Shown in pieces: positions 8,920-15,463 of a DNA stretch of 64,000 nucleotides; within the stretch, counting starts at the first letter, position 1; the number at the start of each line of letters is the position of its first letter. The stretch is taken from NCBI RefSeq assembly GCF_008704715.1, contig NZ_CP023689.1, forward strand, positions 8,494,001-8,558,000, given 5' to 3'. Source of the DNA: Streptomyces chartreusis. Lineage in GTDB: Bacteria; Actinomycetota; Actinomycetes; Streptomycetales; Streptomycetaceae. Below the pieces are notes generated by a model that searched no databases, had not been told where the DNA came from, and saw only the letters and a list, made by a program, of their open reading frames with translations. Position numbers and translations under genes: made by a program.

Positions 8920-10365
8920 TCAATGCGCCTCGGTGCCCCGCTCCAGCAGCGGGGCCGCGTCGGAGAGTACCCCGCTGATCCTGGCCAGCGTCGCCTCGTC
9001 CCGCTCCACGGCGTCGAGCACCGGCCCGCGCGTGGTGTTCCAGCGCCGGGCCACCGAGGCCGGGTCCTCGCCGGTCAGCAGGCCGGCCGCCTGGGCGGCG
9101 GCTCCGAGCGCGACCAGTTCCTTCGCCTCGGGGACCTGCACCGGGCGCCCCGACAGCCGTCGTACGGTCTGCTGCCAGGCCGTGCCCCGGGCGCCGCCGC
9201 CGATCAGCAGCAGCGGGGCCGAGCGGTCCGCGTCCTCGTCCAGGACAAGGTCGAGCGCGCCGAGCAGGGCGTGCACGGCACCGTCGTAGGCGGCCTGGAG
9301 GAGCTGACCGGCGGTCGTGTCGTGGCGCAGGCCGTGCAGGATGCCGGAGGCGTTCGGCAGGTTCGGTGTGCGTTCGCCGTCCAGGTAGGGCAGGAGCGTG
9401 AGGCCGGTGGTGGGTTCCACGGCCTCGCGGTCGAGGCCCAGCAGGGCCGCGAGCCGGTCGACGGCGAGCGTGCAGTTGAGGGTGCAGGCCAGCGGCAGCC
9501 AGTCGCCGTGCGCGTCGGCGAAGCCCGCCACGGTGCCGGTCGGGTCGGAGGGGCGCCGCTTCGCCACGGCGTACACCGTGCCCGACGTGCCCAGGCTCAG
9601 CACGGGCGTGCCGGGACGCAGGCCGAGGCCGAGCGCCGCGGCGGCGTTGTCACCGGTGCCGGGCGCGACGAGGGTGCCCTTGGAGAACGGCAGGTCGTGG
9701 CTGTCGCGCACGGTGCCCGCGACCTCGCCGGGCCGGACCACACGGGGCAGCATCGCCGGGTCCAGCCCCACGTGCGCCAGGATCTCCTCGTCGTACGACT
9801 CGGTCCCGGACGCCCACCAGCCCGTACCGGAGGCGTCGCCGCGGTCGGTGGTGCCCTGCCCGGTGAGGCGTTCGGTGAGGTAGTCGTGGGGGAGGCGTAC
9901 GGCCTTGGTGGCGCGCACCGCGTCCGGCTCGTTCTCGGCGAGCCAGGCCCACTTCGTGACGGTGAAGGAGGCGGCCGGAACCGAGCCCGTGCGCTCGGCC
10001 CAGAACTTCGCGCCGCCCATCTCCTCCGTCAGCCGACGGGCCTGCGGCGCCGAGCGCACGTCGTTCCAGAGCAGCGCCGGGCGCACCGGCTCGTCCCGGT
10101 CGTCCAGCGTGACCAGGCCGTGCTGCTGACCGCCGATCGACACCGCGGCGGCCTCGCGCGCGGCGTCGCCGCACTGGTGCAGTGCCTCGCACAGGGCCTC
10201 CCACCACTGTCGCGGGTCGCTCTCCCGGCCGGCCCCGGAGGACACGGTGTGCGCTGCCTGGCCGCTCGCGACGACCTGCCCGGTCGAGGCGTCGACGACC
10301 AGCGCCTTGGTGGACTGGGTGGACGTGTCCACGCCGACGACGAGCGGACCCTCGGCTGCTGACAT
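8920..10365 (-). CDS. xylB: Xylulokinase
   Basis: 481 residues, normal for FGGY-family kinases. It phosphorylates D-xylulose with ATP to xylulose 5-phosphate. The N-terminal phosphate loop VVGVDTSTQSTKALVVD, the SIGGQQHGLV substrate segment, LWNDVRS, the catalytic Asp in APGTGDNAAAALGLG and the C-terminal LLIGGGARGTAWQQ nucleotide-binding segment are all present. The ATG at 10365 has gggagag 4 nt upstream. It is divergent from xylA across a 168-bp control region and is followed by the ROK regulator. Together with XylA it feeds xylose into the pentose phosphate pathway. Confidence 0.95.
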   Translation of the reverse strand: MSAAEGPLVVGVDTSTQSTKALVVDASTGQVVASGQAAHTVSSGAGRESDPRQWWEALCEALHQCGDAAREAAAVSIGGQQHGLVTLDDRDEPVRPALLWNDVRSAPQARRLTEEMGGAKFWAERTGSVPAASFTVTKWAWLAENEPDAVRATKAVRLPHDYLTERLTGQGTTDRGDASGTGWWASGTESYDEEILAHVGLDPAMLPRVVRPGEVAGTVRDSHDLPFSKGTLVAPGTGDNAAAALGLGLRPGTPVLSLGTSGTVYAVAKRRPSDPTGTVAGFADAHGDWLPLACTLNCTLAVDRLAALLGLDREAVEPTTGLTLLPYLDGERTPNLPNASGILHGLRHDTTAGQLLQAAYDGAVHALLGALDLVLDEDADRSAPLLLIGGGARGTAWQQTVRRLSGRPVQVPEAKELVALGAAAQAAGLLTGEDPASVARRWNTTRGPVLDAVERDEATLARISGVLSDAAPLLERGTEAH

Positions 10366-10423
10366 CGTGCTCTCCCTTTTCCGCGGCTCTGCGGGACGTA
10401 GCGATCGGGCGACAGGGCGTGGT

Positions 10424-10455
10424 GACGAAGACATCGAGTGACAAAGACATCTTGT
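10424..10455. repeat. Tandem 16-bp repeat in the xylA-xylB control region
   Basis: Two abutting copies, gacgaagacatcgagt and gacaaagacatcttgt, agree at 13 of 16 positions. They are closer to xylB (start 10365) than to xylA (start 10534). They could be a second regulator-binding site of the divergent promoter region. Confidence 0.4.
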
Positions 10456-10479
10456 CTCTTCCCAGAGATGCGACCGCAT

Positions 10480-10510
10480 ACTAATTTGTAAACGGCCATG
10501 ACGAAATAGT
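10480..10510. promoter_or_regulatory. Candidate ROK-regulator operator upstream of xylA
   Basis: An inverted repeat, actaatttgt / acgaaatagt (8 of 10 pairs), has an 11-nt spacer, so its half-sites are 21 bp apart centre to centre, or two helical turns. It is AT-rich within very GC-rich DNA and ends 23 bp before the xylA start, a good position for a repressor that blocks xylA transcription. Confidence 0.5.
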
Positions 10511-10533
10511 CGTATGCAGCAAGGAGCCGCGGC

Positions 10534-11700
10534 ATGAACTACCAGCCCACCCCCGAGGACAGGTTCACCTTCGGCCTGTGGACCGTCGGCTGGCAGGGAC
10601 GGGATCCCTTCGGTGACGCCACCCGCCGCGCCCTCGACCCGGTCGAGACGGTCCAGCGCCTGGCGGAGCTCGGCGCCCACGGCGTCACGTTCCACGACGA
10701 CGACCTGATCCCCTTCGGGTCCTCCGACACCGAGCGCGAGGCGCACATCAAGCGCTTCCGTGAGGCGCTCGACGCGACCGGCATGACCGTGCCGATGGCC
10801 ACCACCAACCTCTTCACGCACCCCGTCTTCAAGGACGGCGGCTTCACCGCCAACGACCGCGACGTCCGCCGCTACGCCCTGCGCAAGACCATCCGCAACA
10901 TCGACCTCGCGGCCGAGCTGGGCGCCAAGACGTACGTCGCCTGGGGCGGCCGCGAGGGCGCGGAGTCCGGCGGCGCCAAGGACGTGCGCGCGGCTCTCGA
11001 CCGCATGAAGGAGGCCTTCGACCTCCTCGGCGAGTACGTCACCTCCCAGGGCTACGACCTGCGCTTCGCCATCGAGCCCAAGCCGAACGAGCCGCGCGGC
11101 GACATCCTGCTGCCCACGGTCGGCCACGCGCTGGCGTTCATCGAGCGCTTGGAGCGCCCCGAGCTGTACGGCGTCAACCCCGAGGTCGGCCACGAGCAGA
11201 TGGCCGGGCTCAACTTCCCGCACGGCATCGCGCAGGCGCTGTGGGCGGACAAGCTCTTCCACATCGACCTCAACGGCCAGTCCGGCATCAAGTACGACCA
11301 GGACCTGCGCTTCGGCGCCGGCGACCTGCGTGCCGCCTTCTGGCTGGTCGACCTCCTGGAGAGCGCCGGCTACGAAGGCCCGCGCCACTTCGACTTCAAG
11401 CCGCCGCGCACCGAGGACCTCGACGGCGTGTGGGCCTCGGCCGCGGGCTGCATGCGCAACTACCTCATCCTGAAGGAGCGTGCTGCCGCCTTCCGCGCGG
11501 ACCCGGAGGTCCAGGAGGCACTGACCGCCTCGCGGCTGAACGAGCTGGTGGAGCCGACGGCGGCCGACGGCCTCAAGGCGCTCCTCGACGACCGCACCGC
11601 CTTCGAGGAGTTCGACGTCGAGGCCGCCGCCGCGCGCGGGATGGCCTTCGAGCGCCTCGACCAGCTGGCGATGGACCACCTGCTGGGCGCCCGAGGCTGA
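10534..11700 (+). CDS. xylA: Xylose isomerase
   Basis: 388 residues, the length of the class I Streptomyces enzymes. It interconverts D-xylose and D-xylulose (also glucose and fructose) using two divalent metals. The start context NYQPTPEDRFTFGLWTVGW, the catalytic His segment GVTFHDDDLIPFG, the metal ligands in IEPKPNEPRGDI and VGHEQMAGLNF, and FHIDLNGQSGIKYDQDL are essentially identical to the classical Streptomyces enzymes. aaggag lies 7 nt before the ATG. Transcribed away from xylB and the ROK regulator; induction by xylose is expected from family knowledge. A strong hairpin follows about 50 bp after the stop. Confidence 0.97.
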   Translation: MNYQPTPEDRFTFGLWTVGWQGRDPFGDATRRALDPVETVQRLAELGAHGVTFHDDDLIPFGSSDTEREAHIKRFREALDATGMTVPMATTNLFTHPVFKDGGFTANDRDVRRYALRKTIRNIDLAAELGAKTYVAWGGREGAESGGAKDVRAALDRMKEAFDLLGEYVTSQGYDLRFAIEPKPNEPRGDILLPTVGHALAFIERLERPELYGVNPEVGHEQMAGLNFPHGIAQALWADKLFHIDLNGQSGIKYDQDLRFGAGDLRAAFWLVDLLESAGYEGPRHFDFKPPRTEDLDGVWASAAGCMRNYLILKERAAAFRADPEVQEALTASRLNELVEPTAADGLKALLDDRTAFEEFDVEAAAARGMAFERLDQLAMDHLLGARG

Positions 11701-11747
11701 GCCCACGCACACGTGGCCGTCCGCGGCTGGGACGAGATGCGTGCCCG

Positions 11748-11789
11748 ACCGTGTGTGACCGCAGGTCGACAGACCCGGTCATACACGGT
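11748..11789 (+). terminator. Hairpin downstream of xylA
   Basis: A 14-bp stem with one G/T pair (gtgtgtgaccg region pairing with cggtcatacac and flanking accg/cggt) encloses a 14-nt loop. It begins 47 bp after the xylA stop and precedes the next gene by about 120 bp. Confidence 0.6.
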
Positions 11790-11908
11790 GCGGCTCGATG
11801 ATCAGTTCCGGCGCGGATGCTTCGGAATCATGCGGTCCGGGGCAAGGACCGGTATTAACTCTCGCGTGGGGGTCGCGTCCTGACCCGTGCGACGGGACGC
11901 TGGTCGGT

Positions 11909-12394
11909 ATGGCCATGCCGCCCGTACCCCCTCAGCCGCCAGGACCGCCGGGTGACACGCCGCCTTATGGCGGCGGCTTCGGACCACCACCTCCCGGCGG
12001 CTACGGCCCCCCTCCGGGAGGCGGCGGCCCGCCGTCCTACGGCGATTGGCCGCCTCCCCAACAGCCGGACGGGGGTGGCGGACCAGGCCCCCGGCGTAAT
12101 CCGCTCGTCATCCTGCTCGCCGTGATCGTGGCCATCGGAGCCCTCGTGGTCGTCGTCCTGGTGGTCTCGAACAGCGACGACTCGCCGGACGACAAACCAC
12201 CTGCGGGGAGCAGCACGAGCGGCTCGCCCAAGCCGTCCTTCAGCATCCCGACCGAGCTGCCCAGCAAGCTGCCGAGCGAACTGCCGACGTCACTGCCGTC
12301 GGGCTTCCCCACCGACCTCCCGAGCGGTTTCCCGAGCGACCTGCCCAGCGGACTGGAGTCGCTGCTCCCGTCACTGGCGGACGACCTGCCGTAG
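11909..12394 (+). CDS. Pro/Gly-rich single-span membrane protein with LPS-type repeats
   Basis: 161 residues from ATG 11909 (11915 is also possible). The first 70 residues are proline- and glycine-rich with repeated PPGGYGPPP-like blocks, a common cytoplasmic leader in Streptomyces membrane proteins. One transmembrane helix follows (NPLVILLAVIVAIGALVVVVLVV). The outside part is a linker and then a striking low-complexity tail of short units, LPSxLPSx(L)PTSLPSGFPTDLPSG, repeated about nine times up to the C-terminus. No known catalytic domain. The tail could be an extended cell-wall spacer. The end of the gene runs into a tandem DNA repeat that continues past the stop codon. Function unknown. 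Confidence 0.75.
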   Translation: MAMPPVPPQPPGPPGDTPPYGGGFGPPPPGGYGPPPGGGGPPSYGDWPPPQQPDGGGGPGPRRNPLVILLAVIVAIGALVVVVLVVSNSDDSPDDKPPAGSSTSGSPKPSFSIPTELPSKLPSELPTSLPSGFPTDLPSGFPSDLPSGLESLLPSLADDLP

Positions 12395-12502
12395 GGCACG
12401 AAAACGGCGGGCGGCCTGCCGTAGGGCGTGAAGGCCGGCGGACGACCTGCCGTAGAGCATGAAGGCCGGCGGGCGACCTGTCTCAGGGCATGAAACGGGG
12501 AG
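12381..12502 (+). repeat. Four imperfect copies of a 30-31 bp tandem repeat crossing a stop codon
   Basis: The unit runs roughly gacgacctgccgtagggc followed by rtgaaggccggcg and is repeated four times, the last copy decayed. The first copy contains the last codons and the TAG stop of the Pro-rich membrane protein, so copies 2-4 look like duplications of its 3' end. Each copy re-creates the sequence encoding Asp-Asp-Leu-Pro-stop, with a frame shift between copies. Confidence 0.8.
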
Positions 12503-12527
12503 CGGCACACGCGTGTGCCGCTCCCCG
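12496..12527. terminator. Perfect 32-bp palindrome, probable bidirectional terminator
   Basis: The left arm cggggagcggcacacg is followed directly by its exact complement with no spacer. It sits between the convergent Pro-rich protein gene (ending at 12394) and the phytase-like gene (ending at 12606 on the other strand), so it can serve both. The stem is very stable (16 pairs minus the turn). Confidence 0.75.
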
Positions 12528-12605
12528 ACGGCCACGCACGCGTGCCGCTGCGAACCAGGGGAGCCTGAGCCGGCCGTCGGACGGCGGCCCCCAAGCGCCG
12601 GCCGG

Positions 12606-13952
12606 TCAGATGCCGTGCGGCAGCCGCACGTAGACCACGGACGTCTCGATGCCGCTGTCGACCAGCCGGCCCTGGGCGTCGAACGCGCCTGTGCCGTCCG
12701 TCATCCCGAAGTCGTTGTCGTTGATCAGGGCCAGCGTGTCGTGGTCCACGCGCGCCACGCCCTCGATCTTCCCGGGCACCCCGGCGACCTCGCCCAGGTC
12801 GACGACCAGCCGCTTGGACAGCACCGGCACGCCCGAGGCCGCCGGGTCGTCGAGCTGCTCGAGGGACGGGGACGTCGTGTCGTCGTCCCAGTCGCTGCCG
12901 AGGATGTCCGCCTTGCGGTCCAGACGCACCAGGTGGAGCCGCGCGGCCTTGTCGGTGCGCTCCTCGACCAGCAACCGGTTCCCGCCCACGGCCACGACCG
13001 ACGAGATCTTCAGCTCGGAGGTGTCGTCCTCGCTCGGGTCCACCACGTTCACCGGGTCGAAGCGGTACGCGTACTCGGCGGTGACCGCCTGCTTCTTCGG
13101 CGAGAAACGCAGCAGCCGCGTGGTGAGAGACGCCTCACCGGCATCCGTGTCCGGCAGCGAGAGCGGGCTCTGCACGGCCATCACCAGGTCACCGCCCGGC
13201 AGTTGGGCGAGGCCCTCGAAGCCGCGGTTGATCTTGCGGTGCAGCAGGACGGAGGGCAGCGCCTCCACCACCCGGTAGCCCGCGCCGGTCAGGCCCAGCC
13301 CCTTGGGCACGTAGCGCGTGAGGACCTTCCCGCGCGCGGACACGTGCACGAGGGAGGGCCCGTACTCGTCGACGAGCCAGAAGGTCCCGTCGGCGGCCCG
13401 CACGATGCCCTCGGTGTCCAGGCCGTTCGGGTTGTACTTCAGAGGCGTCCGTGCGTCATAGCTGTACGGCGCCTCGTCGCGCCCTTCCTGGTTCGAAAGC
13501 CCGGTGACGGGCTTCCCGGAAGCGGTCGTGATCGGGATCGCGTCGAGCACCTTCACGGTGTCGCCGGTCACCCGGATCTTCACGATCGCCGGGTCGAAGC
13601 CGGGCACGGGGAAGGTACGGCGCTTCGTGCCGTCCACCTTGATCTGGCCGTTCGGGCCGCGGTCGGTGACCGTCCAGAACTCGCCCTTGCGGCTTGCGGG
13701 GTAGATGTCGCTGCCTATGCCGCCCAGGTCCACGCCCCGGTCGTTGTCCACGCTGCCGGGAAGCAGGCCATTGCTGAACGTGCCGAGCGGGATGTCGCCG
13801 AGCGTTGCCGTACCCACGACGTGCGCGTCGCCGTGCCTGTCCCCGGCGCCGGCGGCGGGCCCGGCGGCCACGAGCGCCGCGATCACGGCGAGGGGGACGC
13901 CTCCGGCGACGAAACGGTGGACGCGGCGCCGGTCTGTGGCGTGCGGGGACAT
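12606..13952 (-). CDS. Secreted esterase-like/phytase-like beta-propeller protein
   Basis: 448 residues from ATG 13952, with aggagg 5 nt upstream. The N-terminus is a Sec-type signal peptide (basic RRRVHRF, then a hydrophobic stretch ending near AGPAAGAG). The mature protein matches the 'esterase-like activity of phytase' family: GGIGSDIYPA..EFWTVTDRGPNGQ near the start, NPNGLDTEGIVRAADGTFWLVDEYGPSLVHV in the middle and INRGFEGLAQLPGG, KIEGVARVDHDTLALINDNDFG at the end. These proteins are predicted six-bladed propellers acting outside the cell on phosphate or ester compounds; the true substrate is not established. Monocistronic; the 3' end faces the palindromic terminator. Confidence 0.85.
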   Translation of the reverse strand: MSPHATDRRRVHRFVAGGVPLAVIAALVAAGPAAGAGDRHGDAHVVGTATLGDIPLGTFSNGLLPGSVDNDRGVDLGGIGSDIYPASRKGEFWTVTDRGPNGQIKVDGTKRRTFPVPGFDPAIVKIRVTGDTVKVLDAIPITTASGKPVTGLSNQEGRDEAPYSYDARTPLKYNPNGLDTEGIVRAADGTFWLVDEYGPSLVHVSARGKVLTRYVPKGLGLTGAGYRVVEALPSVLLHRKINRGFEGLAQLPGGDLVMAVQSPLSLPDTDAGEASLTTRLLRFSPKKQAVTAEYAYRFDPVNVVDPSEDDTSELKISSVVAVGGNRLLVEERTDKAARLHLVRLDRKADILGSDWDDDTTSPSLEQLDDPAASGVPVLSKRLVVDLGEVAGVPGKIEGVARVDHDTLALINDNDFGMTDGTGAFDAQGRLVDSGIETSVVYVRLPHGI

Positions 13953-14124
13953 TCGGGCCTCCTGAGGACCAAGTTCACTGACAGCGGCCAGATTTGGAGC
14001 CCGCGCGGAACGCGGTACGACCGACAGGTGAACGCGGAACGACGGACACTCGTCGAGCCGATGTCGCTGTCCGGGAGTCGAACTGGCCGCACAGGCAGCC
14101 CCGTTCGCACGGGCAGGCCGGCAG

Positions 14125-14151
14125 GGGGCAGCCGATGGACACGGCTGCCCC
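14125..14151 (-). terminator. Hairpin downstream of the SWIM-finger gene
   Basis: Perfect 10-bp arms (ggggcagccg / cggctgcccc) with a 7-nt loop, 20 bp after the stop of the minus-strand SWIM protein. The 200 bp between this hairpin and the phytase-like gene hold nothing else I recognise. Confidence 0.7.
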
Positions 14152-14170
14152 TCACCGCCACAGGCAGCCC

Positions 14171-15463
14171 CTACGCCTGCTCCTCGCCCGCGAGACGCAC
14201 CGCGGCCAGCGCCGTGCCCGGATCCTGCGTCGGACCGCCCGCGGGCGCCCAGCGGCCCCGTTCCTTGCGGTACGGCCACCAGCGCCCGTCGCGGCCGAGA
14301 CGCAGCTGCCCGGGTGCACCTACGACCGTCCACCGGTTGCCCTTCGCCCGCAGGGCCGGCCGGTCGTCCTCGTCCCAGGCCGACTCCAGCGCGGCACGCG
14401 CGCGTGCGAGCGTTTCGCCTTCCACGGTCCACTCCTCGTCGAGCACTGCCAGTGCGGCGACACCGCCGATCCGCCAGGCCCGGACGGCCGTCGCCAGCCC
14501 CTCCCGGCTGCGCCCCGAACCGTCCACCAGCCGCTCGGCCATGCCCGCGACGGGAGATCCGGCAGCGAGGCGGACCACGTCCTGGTCGAGCCTCAACTCA
14601 GTTCCGGTGAGGTGCTGTTCCGGATCGGTCCGCAGTGCCTCCGCAAGCAGACGGTGTGCTTCTACGGCCGTGCAGGCAGCCAGGAACTCCAGGGCACCCG
14701 GGTCGACACCGGGTCCGGCGGGTGTCTCGGTGTCCAGGGAGGGCGGCGTCCCCGGTTCGGCGGGTAGCTCGGGGAGCGCGGGCAACGGCGGCAGGATGTC
14801 GCCCGTGGCATAGGCCTCCGCGGCATCCACGCCCTCCGGCTCGGATCGCGCGGACGCATCGGACAGTTCGGGTCGGCTCGTGGCGGTCACGGCGCTGCGT
14901 GCCTGGAGGTCGTTCAAGAGGTCGCGCTCGCCCCGCCCGCGCATCAGCAGCAGCACGAAGGGGTCCTGGTCCAGCAGTCGCGCCACCTGGTAGCAGAGCG
15001 CTGCCGTGTGCGCGCAGTGGTCCCAGGCCTCGCACCCGCACTGGGGCTCCAGATCGCCCATGCCGGGCAGCAGTTCGATGCCGGTGGCGGCCGCGTCCTC
15101 CACCAGGTGCGGCGGCATCTCGCGGTCCAGCAGCGCCGCGACGTGCCCTGCGCGCTCCACGGCCATGTCAAGGAAGCGGTCCCACTGGTCGCTGGTCAGC
15201 TCTTCCAGCAGCACGTCGGCGCGGTGCGCCGTACGGTCACGCCCCCGCACCAGGGCCGTGATGCGTCCCGGGCGTACGGACACGGCACCGACCGCTCCGG
15301 CGCGCGCGAGCCTGCGGCCCGCCTTGAGCTGGCCCAGGTCCAGCGCCGTCTCCTCCAGCGCCTTGAGCCAGGCCTGGCCCCACCACGTCAGCGCGAATCC
15401 CTTCCCGTGCGCGGGAGGCAGCGCGGCGAACGTCCGCTCCGAGTCACCGTCGTACCGAGTCAT
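14171..15463 (-). CDS. SWIM zinc-finger protein partnered with a SNF2 helicase
   Basis: 430 residues. ATG 15463 overlaps the stop of the upstream SNF2 gene by 4 bp (ATGA), so the two are translationally coupled. The SWIM motif CxCx5CxH is clear: Cys142, Cys144, Cys150 and His152 in QCGCEAWDHCAHTAALCY. The N-terminal part has FALTWWGQAWLKALE, typical of this bacterial SWIM family, and the C-terminal part is Ala/Leu-rich and poorly conserved. SWIM fingers bind DNA or mediate protein contacts. In many actinomycetes this gene is fixed next to a SNF2 ATPase, and the pair is thought to act together on nucleic acids. The exact role is unknown. Confidence 0.88.
   Translation of the reverse strand: MTRYDGDSERTFAALPPAHGKGFALTWWGQAWLKALEETALDLGQLKAGRRLARAGAVGAVSVRPGRITALVRGRDRTAHRADVLLEELTSDQWDRFLDMAVERAGHVAALLDREMPPHLVEDAAATGIELLPGMGDLEPQCGCEAWDHCAHTAALCYQVARLLDQDPFVLLLMRGRGERDLLNDLQARSAVTATSRPELSDASARSEPEGVDAAEAYATGDILPPLPALPELPAEPGTPPSLDTETPAGPGVDPGALEFLAACTAVEAHRLLAEALRTDPEQHLTGTELRLDQDVVRLAAGSPVAGMAERLVDGSGRSREGLATAVRAWRIGGVAALAVLDEEWTVEGETLARARAALESAWDEDDRPALRAKGNRWTVVGAPGQLRLGRDGRWWPYRKERGRWAPAGGPTQDPGTALAAVRLAGEEQA

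Noticed and set aside
10366..10533. Riboswitch or attenuator in the xyl control region
   Set aside because: The inverted repeats are AT-rich operator-like elements; no stable leader structure or terminator is seen before xylA.
12496..12527. Insertion-sequence end or attachment site
   Set aside because: A single palindrome between convergent genes with no transposase or integrase nearby; a terminator is a simpler reading.
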